64,000 nucleotides of DNA from JBDKLC01 sp040384865 (GCA_040384865.1 JAZKIM010000006.1:3510-67509); one strand, 5' to 3'. Shown: positions 44,693 through 52,847, counted from the first letter of the stretch. The notes: generated by a model from the sequence alone, not told the origin. A program made the numbers and translations.

Positions 44693-45271
44693 ATGAAAAA
44701 CCAAGCGTATGCTGAACGCACCAACGAAAAGATGAAGGAGGTCCTCATGAACCCCGCAGCAGCTGGCCCTGAAATACATTATTACATGATTCGCGGTGGT
44801 TCGAAAAAAAAGAATATCACCGTTTGGGAATCTGGTACGGTAGGCGGTGAATACATCAAAGCATATGGCCACTATCATATCGATGACTTCATCGAAACAT
44901 ACTGGGTGCTTGAAGGCCAAGGACTTCTCCTCTTACAGATGCGTAAGAAAGATAGCATGGGAAAATTTATCGATGACGAAATAGATTCATTCGAAGCTAT
45001 TTCAGTACGAGCTGGTAGCAAGATCGTCATCCCCCCATTTGCCGGCCACTTGATGATTAACACCGGATCAACATGGCTCGCCACATCAGATGACAGTCCG
45101 GTTAATTTCGATGCTGGGGACTCTGCAAGTCAACCAGCTCATGCCGACTACGAACCACTTCGAAAACTGAATGGCTTTGCGTATTATGTTATCGAAAAGA
45201 ACGGTAGACCTGAGTTCGTGAAGAACCCGAATTATAAAACGATTCCCGATATCACCCATCGAACAGCCTAA
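44693..45271 (+). CDS. pgi: Cupin-type glucose-6-phosphate isomerase
   Basis: 192 aa cupin of the archaeal-type phosphoglucose isomerase family: GHYHIDDFIETYWVLEGQG with metal-ligand histidines and Glu, and VIPPFAGHLMINTGSTWL. It interconverts glucose-6-P and fructose-6-P. It converges with the glycogen synthase gene (4-base gap) and so adjoins the glycogen genes, completing a path from glycogen to fructose-6-P. A short ribosome site (AATATTTATATG) is not strong. Confidence 0.82.
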   Translation: MKNQAYAERTNEKMKEVLMNPAAAGPEIHYYMIRGGSKKKNITVWESGTVGGEYIKAYGHYHIDDFIETYWVLEGQGLLLLQMRKKDSMGKFIDDEIDSFEAISVRAGSKIVIPPFAGHLMINTGSTWLATSDDSPVNFDAGDSASQPAHADYEPLRKLNGFAYYVIEKNGRPEFVKNPNYKTIPDITHRTA

Positions 45272-45275
45272 ATCT

Positions 45276-46823
45276 CTAAGAATTTACCTGAGGTTTCTTT
45301 GAAGTCTTTCTCTTTGGACGCTTTTTATGTAAATCAATTACCCGATTGAATAGATTTACATATTTTTTAGCAGATGCACTCCAAGAAAAATCCTGTGCCA
45401 TAGCACGTGACTGAATAGCTCGCCATTTCTTATTATCTCTGAAGTTTTCAAAAGCGCGAATTATAGCAATCATCAACGATGATGAATCGAATTTTTCAAA
45501 TACAAAACCTGTTCCTACTCCCTCGTCGGGATTATAATCCTCAACCGAGTCAGCGAGACCACCTACCTTGCGTACAATAGGTACAGCTCCAAGTCGCATT
45601 GCTTCCATCTGCGTCAATCCGCAGGGTTCATATTTTGAAGGAATAACAACGGCATCTGTTCCTGAAAATACGAGATGAGGAAGGTCTGAATCAAATTGAA
45701 GGTGAATACCAACCTGAGTCGGGTTTGCTGCCTGCAACTCTTGAAAGAAAGTCATCAATTCATGATCTCCCTCTCCTACAACGATAAGTTGTATTGGTAA
45801 TTCCTGAAGCAATGTTTGAATGATAGGCTGAAGGAGATTAATCCCCTTTTGACTCCACAAACGGGAAACTATACTGATCACAAATGTTTTTTTATCAATT
45901 GGCAAGCCAAATCGCTCCTGCAACGCCTGCTTATTTTTTAAACGCCTCTCCAGTTTTGAGGTTGTAAAATGTTCTGGTACAAAAGGATCATTTCGCGGAT
46001 CCCATAGGTCAATATTAATACCATTCAGAATACCGAACAGCACAGACCTCCTCTCTTTTAAAAGATCTTCAAGCCCTTCACCAAAATCTTTAGTTAGAAT
46101 TTCCTTGGAATGATTTTCTGAAACAGTCACTATTGCATCCGAATATATGATGCCGCGTCGCAATGCATTTATTTTTAATAATCGATTGCTTTCAAATGAC
46201 GGAACCTCTGAATGCCCATCATCGTAATCCATCTCCTGCACGAACCGATGATTAAACATTCCCTGGAAAGCAAGATTGTGGATGGCAAGTAGCGACGCAA
46301 TATCGGCAATTTCAAGGTCGTTCTTGTATACCGTTTTCATGTAATTAAACATATACCCCATCGGCCAATCCGCACCAACGATTATATCTGGCTTCCACTC
46401 ATCATGAAACTTAAGGAATTCAAGGACACCTCGAGACAACAAAGCCCAGCGCACAGGGTCATCTCCATAGCCGTACACATTAGCGCGCTGTTCGTAATAT
46501 TCTTGATTCTCAAGAAAATATGTCGTAACCGGATCGACATCTTTCACCGGGGTATATCGTCGCACGTTACAAATAAGATTCTTTGGACCCTCCTCATTAT
46601 CAGTAGGCACCTCTAAATGCTCATGAATGAGTTCAAGCTCATATACATCAGGATCAATATTCAAATATCGTGGGATGAAGACTCGAGCGTCATGACCAAG
46701 TTTCTGAAGAGCCTTGGGTAGTGAGTACATTACTGCAGCAAGACCACCCACCATAGCAAAAGGGGCAGCTTCGCTTCCTACGAAAAGGATTTTTAATCCT
46801 TTCTTTGATCCAAAGAGTTTCAT
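45276..46823 (-). CDS. glgA: Glycogen/starch synthase (GT5)
   Basis: 515 aa GT-B enzyme. LKILFVGSEAAPFAMVGGLA (10-29) is the N-terminal sugar-nucleotide site; the conserved lysine of KxGGL is Met24 here and the following D of ADV is A. C-terminal SRLWSQKGINLL and PSKYEPCGLTQMEAMRLGAV carry the retaining-transferase E-x7-E motif. It extends alpha-1,4-glucan from ADP- or UDP-glucose. Downstream of the phosphorylase fusion with 22 bases between. Confidence 0.92.
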   Translation of the reverse strand: MKLFGSKKGLKILFVGSEAAPFAMVGGLAAVMYSLPKALQKLGHDARVFIPRYLNIDPDVYELELIHEHLEVPTDNEEGPKNLICNVRRYTPVKDVDPVTTYFLENQEYYEQRANVYGYGDDPVRWALLSRGVLEFLKFHDEWKPDIIVGADWPMGYMFNYMKTVYKNDLEIADIASLLAIHNLAFQGMFNHRFVQEMDYDDGHSEVPSFESNRLLKINALRRGIIYSDAIVTVSENHSKEILTKDFGEGLEDLLKERRSVLFGILNGINIDLWDPRNDPFVPEHFTTSKLERRLKNKQALQERFGLPIDKKTFVISIVSRLWSQKGINLLQPIIQTLLQELPIQLIVVGEGDHELMTFFQELQAANPTQVGIHLQFDSDLPHLVFSGTDAVVIPSKYEPCGLTQMEAMRLGAVPIVRKVGGLADSVEDYNPDEGVGTGFVFEKFDSSSLMIAIIRAFENFRDNKKWRAIQSRAMAQDFSWSASAKKYVNLFNRVIDLHKKRPKRKTSKKPQVNS

Positions 46824-46845
46824 AATGTATATCTATATTAGCAAT

Positions 46846-49248
46846 TTACTGTTGATTTGGAAAATAGAGTTTGTTTATATAATCCTTCACCATACGAGTG
46901 GCGGTATATCGTTCTTCCGTAAGACCAACAGTACCACGGATACGAGAAATCCAATTTCGCGGGATTCCGGAAGCGTCGCGCTCATAGAATATCGGTACTA
47001 TTTTATTTTCGATCGTGTCATATATATCTGTAGAAATATGTTCATCATCAAGTATCCAACCTAAACCACTCCAGTCTACTTCCCCCACCCAACCGTCTTT
47101 AGTGCTGCACTGAAGAGCTCCATTAAGTGCTGCCTTCATCCCACTAGTGCCACAAGCTTCGAAGCCGGGAATGGGGGTATTAAGCCAAACATCAGCACCA
47201 AGCACCAACTCTTTTGCCACGTTAATTGAATACTCCGGAACATAGACGATCTTACCCAAAAACTCTGGCCGTGATACATATTCTTTTATCCGTGCCACTG
47301 TTGCTTGCCCCTCTTTATCGTCCTTATGCGCCTTGCCGGAAATAATGAAATGTACCGGCCCGTCGGCTTTTTCAACAATTTGAGCAAGTCGTCCTAAGTC
47401 ACTAAATAACATTTCTGGACGTTTATATGAAGCAAACCGTCGAGCCCAGACAATGATAAGGGTGTTGGGGTTTAGTTTTACTCCTGTTTGCGAGTCAATG
47501 TAAGCAACCAAATTTGTGCGCAAAGTCATTCTTGTCTTCCACAGCTCATAATCATCAATGTCCTCAAGAGATAGTGTTGGCCACCCCGGGGTTCTCCATC
47601 GTGGTAAGTAGACCCCATTGGTAATAGGGATTAATAAGCTATGTGGATGAACCTTCTTTTCAAACTCAACATGGAGAGCGCTCACTCCATTCGCCCGCGA
47701 CGCGCTACCAAGCATGAATTTAGTGGTTGAAAACATTTCTGGATTTTCCTGTCGGGCCCCAAGTAGAAAGAATTCTTCAAAATCAATTCGATGGCGGTTG
47801 AAATAATGTTTAACAATTCCACGCAGACGATCTCTTGAAAAGTTTATTCCCGCAACAGATAGGATGGTGTGTTTCGACGCAACAATGTGCTGCTTCATCA
47901 TCTGAACAGCCGCGCGAAGACTCATTTCTGGATGATCATGAATATACTCAGCAAATAGTGCCAGCGCTACAAAACTAGTATGACCCTCGTTGAGATGATA
48001 TACCGTTGGATGAATATCTAATGTGCGAAGCAACTTTACTCCACCTATACCGAGTAAGAGCTGCTGTAAAATGTTAATGCTAATATCCGACCCATATAAA
48101 GAAGATAGAATCCTCTGAATGTCACCGCTGTTTTTTTCAGTATCAGTATCAAGAAGATACAAACGCGAGCTTCCATGAATTCGTTGCCATACTTGCAGAC
48201 AAATCGTACTGTCCGCCACATCAACATTAACAATCATTGGCTCACCGTTTGCCAAACGTAGTAATCGAAAGTTGTGATTTATAAGACTAATACGGTTCTC
48301 CGAGCGAAGCTCTTCCGAAGATGCTTCTGTACGTTGGTTATAAAAAAGACCTATGGCAGAAAACGGTATGCCTTGATCCCCTACTTCTCGAACAAAGTCT
48401 TCAGCAAGCATACCAAGCCCTCCGGCATAGAGGGGTAAACCTTGAATACCGTACTCTGCACAAAAAAATGCTACGGACTTTTTTGATAATATCTTTTTTA
48501 TAATTTCAGCGGTGTCCTGCGGACCTGCAATTTTCACTGATTCAATTCCTACCTGTGATGGTGAATAATCATTACCGCCCGGAAACACAGCGTCACCGAC
48601 GAATAACATGTCCGAAACCTTTAACTCATAACGATCCAAAAGGCGTTTCAACCCCGTTGCCTTATTAAAACCTTTGGAAAGAAAGTCTATAGATGTTGTA
48701 CCTCCAATAACAATCTCTATATCCGGTAAAAGAGGCTCAAGTTCAGCTTTAATAGCTAAGCGTTTTTTTTGATCAGAATCCCACATCTCTTTTACCTCAA
48801 TCGGCGCCTTTTGGCCATAAGCCGAAAAGGTTATCTGTGATCCTCTATCCTCGATGTAGTCTCCAAAAATTTGATGCTCGGGTGGAATATCATACCGATG
48901 AGAAGCAATGAGATCTTTTAGTGCAACGATAGTTTTTCTCTTAAGATCTTCTCTGAAGAGCTGCTCGTCCACTAGCTGCCACTCACCTATTTCAGCTTCA
49001 TATTCATAACACTGACTACCGTCTACCGGCAACATAACAAGATCATTGACCGGGCCCTTCCAAAATGGCAAAAATTGTTTTTTAAATTGTTCAAAAGAGC
49101 CTCCTGAAATGACGACTACCTTTGCACGCGTCGCTAGTTGTGCCAGCAATTCAGCCATCTCTAATCCAAGAGACTGTTTGCTCTCAGCAAGAGTACCGTC
49201 AAGATCGAAAGCGATAATCTTTTTTACCTCTTGGGAAGAATCAATCAT
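46846..49248 (-). CDS. Fusion: phosphomannomutase-type HAD domain + alpha-glucan phosphorylase (GT35)
   Basis: 800 aa. Residues 10-250 form a HAD domain of the eukaryotic phosphomannomutase kind: FDLDGTLAES with Asp15/Asp17, VISGG (46-50), TTSIDFLSKGFNKATGLKRL, and FVGDAVFPGGNDYSPSQVGI. From about 257 an alpha-glucan phosphorylase of the short bacterial/archaeal type: FFCAEYGIQGLPLYAGGLGM, HLNEGHTSF, RRFASYKRPEM, and EACGTSGMKAALNG with PLP Lys705. Phosphorylase yields glucose-1-P; the mutase-like domain could turn it to glucose-6-P in the same polypeptide. Both active sites look intact. Confidence 0.88.
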   Translation of the reverse strand: MIDSSQEVKKIIAFDLDGTLAESKQSLGLEMAELLAQLATRAKVVVISGGSFEQFKKQFLPFWKGPVNDLVMLPVDGSQCYEYEAEIGEWQLVDEQLFREDLKRKTIVALKDLIASHRYDIPPEHQIFGDYIEDRGSQITFSAYGQKAPIEVKEMWDSDQKKRLAIKAELEPLLPDIEIVIGGTTSIDFLSKGFNKATGLKRLLDRYELKVSDMLFVGDAVFPGGNDYSPSQVGIESVKIAGPQDTAEIIKKILSKKSVAFFCAEYGIQGLPLYAGGLGMLAEDFVREVGDQGIPFSAIGLFYNQRTEASSEELRSENRISLINHNFRLLRLANGEPMIVNVDVADSTICLQVWQRIHGSSRLYLLDTDTEKNSGDIQRILSSLYGSDISINILQQLLLGIGGVKLLRTLDIHPTVYHLNEGHTSFVALALFAEYIHDHPEMSLRAAVQMMKQHIVASKHTILSVAGINFSRDRLRGIVKHYFNRHRIDFEEFFLLGARQENPEMFSTTKFMLGSASRANGVSALHVEFEKKVHPHSLLIPITNGVYLPRWRTPGWPTLSLEDIDDYELWKTRMTLRTNLVAYIDSQTGVKLNPNTLIIVWARRFASYKRPEMLFSDLGRLAQIVEKADGPVHFIISGKAHKDDKEGQATVARIKEYVSRPEFLGKIVYVPEYSINVAKELVLGADVWLNTPIPGFEACGTSGMKAALNGALQCSTKDGWVGEVDWSGLGWILDDEHISTDIYDTIENKIVPIFYERDASGIPRNWISRIRGTVGLTEERYTATRMVKDYINKLYFPNQQ

Positions 49249-49292
49249 GGGTGTTCGCTCCTATTATATCCCAAATACGCTATCATTAATAA

Positions 49293-49886
49293 ATGATTGA
49301 ACAATTGTCTTCTGAAGTTTCGCCTTTCATTCTTACACTATTACTTAAATATAAATATTTAGTCCTTTTTCCCATTCTCGTTGTGGAAGGCCCCATCGTC
49401 ACTATACTGTCGGGAGCCTTGGCCACACCCGAAGCGCACGTGTTTTCCATCGTTCCCCTGTTCTTCTTTGTTGTCTTCGCCGATCTCTTCGGCGATACGT
49501 TCTATTATTTGATAGGAAGGTACGCTGGTGAAAAGGTATTAAATAGGATCAGCGAGAAAAAGCATGTTGATTATCACCAAAAGATTACGGACTATTTTGA
49601 AAAATATGGTGGACGAACGTTGATTATTGGAAAAATAAGTCACGGTCTCGGATGGCCAGTGATGGTATTTGCAGGAAGTGTACATATGAACTACGCAAGA
49701 TTCATGACATTTAATCTTTTTACCAGTCTTATTAAAAGCATTGTCCTGATTTTAATAGGATACTTATACTCCGAGAATTATAGACAGATAGTTTCTTATT
49801 TCGGCTCAGTAAGCGCAACGATTACAATAACAGCTCTTGTTGTGCTACTGATATATCTATTCGTCTATTCGAGAAAGGTTCGATGA
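49293..49886 (+). CDS. DedA family membrane protein
   Basis: 197 aa with five to six membrane segments. EGPIVTILSGALATPE and DLFGDTFYYLIGRYAGEKVL, then GGRTLIIGKISHGLGWPVMVFAG, follow the DedA/SNARE-associated pattern (conserved Glu, Asp, Arg/Lys). DedA proteins flip polyprenyl-phosphate or phosphatidylethanolamine. Divergent from the phosphorylase fusion. Confidence 0.9.
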   Translation: MIEQLSSEVSPFILTLLLKYKYLVLFPILVVEGPIVTILSGALATPEAHVFSIVPLFFFVVFADLFGDTFYYLIGRYAGEKVLNRISEKKHVDYHQKITDYFEKYGGRTLIIGKISHGLGWPVMVFAGSVHMNYARFMTFNLFTSLIKSIVLILIGYLYSENYRQIVSYFGSVSATITITALVVLLIYLFVYSRKVR

Positions 49887-49947
49887 ACCCTATCATGAAG
49901 CTTTAATTAAGATTGCATAAGCTGTGCATAACCAGGTGGAAAACTTG

Positions 49948-49975
49948 TTGACATCATGTGGATGAGGTATAGCAT
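49948..49975 (+). promoter_or_regulatory. Promoter of the 48-residue protein gene
   Basis: TTGACA (49948-49953), 16-base spacer, TAGCAT (49970-49975), followed by a leader of about 45 bases. Confidence 0.6.
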
Positions 49976-50024
49976 TAGACACAGGGAAGCACGGATTGTC
50001 AACAATCAACTAGAGGAAACATAT

Positions 50025-50171
50025 ATGGTGTCGCACAGTTACAACCGAAAAATCGACCTGCTCGAAGCAGTCACGCAGTTACTGACGCAAGGGTTACCAC
50101 CACCGCGTCTGAAGGAAGCAATTCGCAACCTCAAAAAACAGCGGGCTCTCAGCCGACCGGCTATCGGCTAA
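50025..50171 (+). CDS. Small basic protein (48 aa), unknown
   Basis: ATG at 50025 after GAGGAAAC (50013-50020), a good ribosome site; an upstream in-frame start at 49956 lies in the promoter and is unlikely. The peptide MVSHSYNRKIDLLEAVTQLL continues to LKEAIRNLKKQRALSRPAIG, mostly helical and basic. Higher GC than neighbours; promoter and terminator are its own. Function unknown. Confidence 0.5.
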   Translation: MVSHSYNRKIDLLEAVTQLLTQGLPPPRLKEAIRNLKKQRALSRPAIG

Positions 50172-50197
50172 AACAAGGCTGGCTTTGCGCCGGCGCT

Positions 50198-50242
50198 GAA
50201 AAGGACCGATCCCCCGCTTACGCGATGGACCGGCCCTTTCTA
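50198..50242 (+). terminator. Terminator of the 48-residue protein gene
   Basis: AAAGGACCGATCC (50200-50212) pairs with GGACCGGCCCTTT (50227-50239) with two A-C mismatches, then TTTCTATT. A smaller GCTGGC/GCCGGC hairpin lies just before it. Confidence 0.7.
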
Positions 50243-50262
50243 TTAAAAAATCTCTCCACCTT

Positions 50263-50430
50263 TTATACCCAATAGACTAAGATAAGTGCCATTACGATCA
50301 ACGACACGAGATAATATCCAATGTTGATCCACCATAACTTCCAAGGTTTTTCCTCCCAGAGTCCGCCGAGCAAAACAGGAACGATGTGTTTTAAAGCGGT
50401 AACTACCTGAAATATTAAAACCAGTAAAAT
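50263..50430 (-). pseudogene. Remnant of a two-helix membrane protein without a start codon
   Basis: The minus strand is open for 55 codons between a TAG at 50431-50433 and a TAA at 50263-50265. It reads ILLVLIFQVVTALKHIVPVL, then WEEKPWKLWWINIGYYLVSL and IVMALILVYWV, with two membrane helices and many aromatics, so it looks coded. No ATG, GTG or TTG is near its beginning (an internal TTG would cut it in half). It starts right behind the ParB-like stop, so the 5' part was probably lost or displaced by that gene. Confidence 0.45.
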
Positions 50431-50434
50431 CTAA

Positions 50435-50830
50435 TTAATCCCTAAGAATCTCAGGTATCCGACTTCGGGGAATCTTTCTTACAAACACAGTCTTTTCTTT
50501 CTGAATATAAACCTTCACTAAACGGTGTAATCCATCTAAAATAAGCCACCTTCCTTTATTCTCCATAATATCTATTGGATGAATTAAATCAGCAGCTTGG
50601 ACTTTGGCGTAATGTGTCTTTTCAATCTCAGGATGTTTAATAACATCCCAGGCTTTAAGGTTGTAGTCGTCTGTCCCTTCCTTTTCCCAAAATGGAATAT
50701 CAAAATGCCAAAGCAATTCATTTATATCAATCTCTTCTGTTGGCTCATCTAAAGCCCAAACCTTCTTTGAACTCCAATCAAAATCAAATCCAACATCTTT
50801 AATAATTTGTGGTACTTCAGAATCTTTCAT
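50435..50830 (-). CDS. ParB/sulfiredoxin-fold domain protein
   Basis: 131 aa. The C-terminal half carries DLIHPIDIMENKGRWLILDG then LHRLVKVYIQ, as in ParB-like nuclease/kinase domains (Asp-Gly-x-His-Arg). The N-terminal 60 residues are not recognisable. As a free-standing small gene in an accessory array it is probably not chromosomal ParB. A -10 box TATACT (50837-50842) lies exactly 6 bases before the ATG, so the mRNA is probably leaderless. Confidence 0.7.
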   Translation of the reverse strand: MKDSEVPQIIKDVGFDFDWSSKKVWALDEPTEEIDINELLWHFDIPFWEKEGTDDYNLKAWDVIKHPEIEKTHYAKVQAADLIHPIDIMENKGRWLILDGLHRLVKVYIQKEKTVFVRKIPRSRIPEILRD

Positions 50831-50908
50831 TCCTAGAGTATATCAAAACAAAAAGTTCGATTCCTAATAGCCTATTTCAACCATATACCCGACGGGAGAT
50901 TATAATTA

Positions 50909-50968
50909 GGGGGCGCGACTACCGGAACCTTATACTGGAGGTATTTTACGACCGAAAATACTTAAAAT
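50909..50968 (+). repeat. tRNA-His-like boundary repeat, copy 1 (subtype A)
   Basis: GGGCGCGACTACCGGAACC aligns with the tRNA-His 3' region GGGCGACTATCGGGAATC (55709-55726). The following CTTATACTGGAGGTATTTTA and AATACTTAA are shared with the copy at 52230. It lies between the ParB-like and P-loop modules. Confidence 0.6.
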
Positions 50969-50988
50969 CCCTTATTGAGAATCTATGG

Positions 50989-51492
50989 TTAATTAACCTT
51001 TAATCTATTAATCAACTTATTAACATCCCTTTGATTCTTAAGAATGATCAATTCTTTCCCTTCGATACCCTCTTCAACTTTCTTAAACATTTTTTTACGC
51101 GGAAACCTTATGACAAATCTCATATGACTCCATTCCAATCTATCTTTATTGTTTCCTCCCATATCAGGTCTTACTTTGTTGAAATTTAAAATATATCTTT
51201 TTAGAGACCTCCACAGAACAACAATCTTAGGCAAGTCAAAAACTATAACAGTGTCCGCCACTTTTACCCTGTCTTCAATGTTCCTAATATAATTTCCATC
51301 GATGATCCATTTTTCTTCTTTTAAAATACTGCCCACGCTTTGATTGAACTCGTCCATCGGCGTTTCCGTCCAATTCTCTTTCCAATAGTATTTATCCAAA
51401 TAATGAACAGGGAGATTCAAAATACTACCCAACTTTGTTGCTAGGGTTGATTTACCAGATCCAGGACAACCTATAATAATTACTCTATTCAA
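50989..51492 (-). CDS. P-loop kinase (FlaR/adenylate-kinase-like)
   Basis: 167 aa. MNRVIIIGCPGSGKSTLATK with Walker A GCPGSGKST, then VHYLDKYYWKENWTE, WIIDGNYI and DTVIVFDLP. It belongs to the 'topology modulation protein' group of adenylate-kinase-like ATPases, often found in mobile regions. Substrate unknown. Its start overlaps the end of the NUDIX gene by 8 bases, so the two form one operon. Confidence 0.8.
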   Translation of the reverse strand: MNRVIIIGCPGSGKSTLATKLGSILNLPVHYLDKYYWKENWTETPMDEFNQSVGSILKEEKWIIDGNYIRNIEDRVKVADTVIVFDLPKIVVLWRSLKRYILNFNKVRPDMGGNNKDRLEWSHMRFVIRFPRKKMFKKVEEGIEGKELIILKNQRDVNKLINRLKVN

Positions 51493-51898
51493 GAAATATT
51501 TTATTATTTAAAAAGGCAGAAATTACTCTTTTGTGACCGATAAAAATATCTTCAGGCAACTGATCTAGAGGAAACCATTCCCATCCATAACATTTATCAG
51601 GTTCGATATTTTCTGGTTCACCAATAACACTACTCGCCAAGAAATTTATATGAATATAATGCTTATCTTCACCAAGCATTGGCTCATTCACAATACTCAA
51701 GAAAGAAAGGTTCGCGTTTAAACCAGTTTCTTCTTTAAGTTCTCTTTTTGCAGCATCCACCAAATACTCCATATATTCCAAATGTCCTCCTGGTAAACCG
51801 TAAAAGCCATCGCTTGAAGGTTTTCGTCTTTTCCCTAAAAGTAACTTATTGTCTTTAATTACAAAGATATTTACAGCAACTTTGGTATATTTATCCAT
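51485..51898 (-). CDS. NUDIX hydrolase
   Basis: 137 aa. The complete NUDIX box is GGHLEYMEYLVDAAKRELKE then ETGL (G-x5-E-x7-REUxEExGU). Family enzymes hydrolyse nucleoside diphosphates linked to another group. A -10 TATACT preceded by TG (extended -10) ends 6 bases before the ATG (51905-51910), implying a leaderless mRNA. First gene of a two-gene module with the P-loop kinase. Confidence 0.88.
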   Translation of the reverse strand: MDKYTKVAVNIFVIKDNKLLLGKRRKPSSDGFYGLPGGHLEYMEYLVDAAKRELKEETGLNANLSFLSIVNEPMLGEDKHYIHINFLASSVIGEPENIEPDKCYGWEWFPLDQLPEDIFIGHKRVISAFLNNKIFLE

Positions 51899-51908
51899 TC
51901 GATAAGTA

Positions 51909-51973
51909 TACCAAAGTCAGAATAAGCTCCATTTGTATACCCTATCTGAATCTTATTATAACCTTACTTGAAT
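51909..51973 (+). repeat. tRNA-His-like boundary repeat, copy 2 (subtype B)
   Basis: Core CCCTATCTGAATC (51940-51952) followed by TTATTATAACCTT. Its left flank AAAGTCAGAATAAGCTCCAT is nearly the same as the sequence around the stop codon of the TrmB-like gene at 53.6 kb, giving about 50 bases of similarity between these two copies. Confidence 0.6.
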
Positions 51974-52019
51974 CTGACTACCGCACACATCAAATTGATC
52001 TAGGGGATATTCTTTCAAC

Positions 52020-52205
52020 TTAATCAGCTGTTGATTTTGAAACAAGAAAACGTACAGAAAAAATTGAGACTATTAATAGCGGTAAAAAAATGAAAAAAGC
52101 ACCTAGTGGGTTATGTTCAAAGCCCATTATTCTGTAAACCACCATTGAAATTAAAACTACAATTACCTGTAGAACTAATATCTTATTTTTTCTTGCGTGA
52201 TGCAT
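52020..52205 (-). CDS. Small two-helix membrane protein, unknown
   Basis: 61 aa: MHHARKNKILVLQVIVVLIS then a second hydrophobic segment (AFFIFLPLLIVSIFSVRFLV). No family recognised. A TATACT (52215-52220) lies 9 bases before the ATG, so the leader is very short or absent. It is alone between two boundary repeats. Confidence 0.5.
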   Translation of the reverse strand: MHHARKNKILVLQVIVVLISMVVYRIMGFEHNPLGAFFIFLPLLIVSIFSVRFLVSKSTAD

Positions 52206-52229
52206 TTACAGTAAAGTATACCCTAAATT

Positions 52230-52298
52230 ATCTATAGACGTGGGCGCCTGCCGGAACCTTATACTGGAGGTATTTTAGGATAGAGAATACTTAAGAAA
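52230..52298 (+). repeat. tRNA-His-like boundary repeat, copy 3 (subtype A)
   Basis: ATCTATAGACGTGGGCGCC matches the flank and 3' end of tRNA-His (ATCTAATCGTGGGCGAC, 55699-55714). CCGGAACCTTATACTGGAGG and TATTTTA, AATACTTAA are shared with the copy at 50909. Confidence 0.65.
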
Positions 52299-52329
52299 TG
52301 TAATTGAGGTGTTAAATCTGATACAAAGA

Positions 52330-52368
52330 GAATACCCGCAAGCACAACAGGTGTGCTTGCGGGTATCG
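52330..52368 (-). terminator. GC-rich hairpin terminator of the cupin gene
   Basis: ATACCCGCAAGCAC (52332-52345) pairs perfectly with GTGCTTGCGGGTAT (52353-52366). The minus strand continues TCTCTTTG. Confidence 0.85.
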
Positions 52369-52369
52369 G

Positions 52370-52741
52370 TCAGGCAGCAAGTGCCAGAACCTTCTGCGTT
52401 TCATGGCGATTGTCGAGAGACCCGACGCAGCCAAGGTCTTGCTTAGGGACCCAGCTATGTGCAGTCCCTGGCAGAACCAGCGTGAGCGCGTGTTCAGGGA
52501 GACTGATCCGCTCTCCGCATACTTCGACGTCCAGACCTTCAGATTTGTAGAAGGACGGGAAATCGTGCTCGTGAGGTTCAGTTCTCTTCCCCCGAGGAAC
52601 AGACTCCATCCCGTGCCGACCAACAGCAAGGGATTCGAACAACGCAGACTCGGTGGTCAGGTCAGCGACCAAGAATGGACCTTGGACTCGGAAACTGATT
52701 CCACCGAGTTTTTGCATAATCTCCGTTGTTTCGGAATTCAT
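52370..52741 (-). CDS. Cupin-fold protein, GC-rich single-gene unit
   Basis: 123 aa. TEPHEHDFPSFYKSEGLDVE and ISLPEHALTLVLPGTAHSWV form a cupin barrel with probable metal ligands His57, His59 and the later His. A perfect Shine-Dalgarno AAGGAGGTGAT lies just before the ATG, unlike the leaderless neighbours. Higher GC and an own promoter (52781-52808) and terminator mark it as a separate unit inside the tRNA-His array. Substrate unknown. Confidence 0.65.
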   Translation of the reverse strand: MNSETTEIMQKLGGISFRVQGPFLVADLTTESALFESLAVGRHGMESVPRGKRTEPHEHDFPSFYKSEGLDVEVCGERISLPEHALTLVLPGTAHSWVPKQDLGCVGSLDNRHETQKVLALAA

Positions 52742-52780
52742 TCAATATCACCTCCTTCTAGGACTATTTGGTCCGATCTT

Positions 52781-52808
52781 AGTATAAAAACATGGTGTGT
52801 TATGTAAA
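52781..52808 (-). promoter_or_regulatory. Promoter of the cupin gene
   Basis: Minus strand TTTACA (52803-52808), 16-base spacer, TATACT (52781-52786). On the opposite strand TTGACA at 52814-52819 probably serves the TrmB-like gene. Confidence 0.55.
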
Positions 52809-52847
52809 CCTGTTGACACAGCTTGACAACCATACTACCCTACAGCT

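Noticed and set aside
50809..51003. Plus-strand ORF ending in RNLILEVFYDRKYL that recurs in similar form at the other boundary repeats.
   Set aside because: The similarity at protein level follows from the DNA repeats themselves. Start codons and lengths differ, and one copy is interrupted by a stop, so they are not treated as genes.
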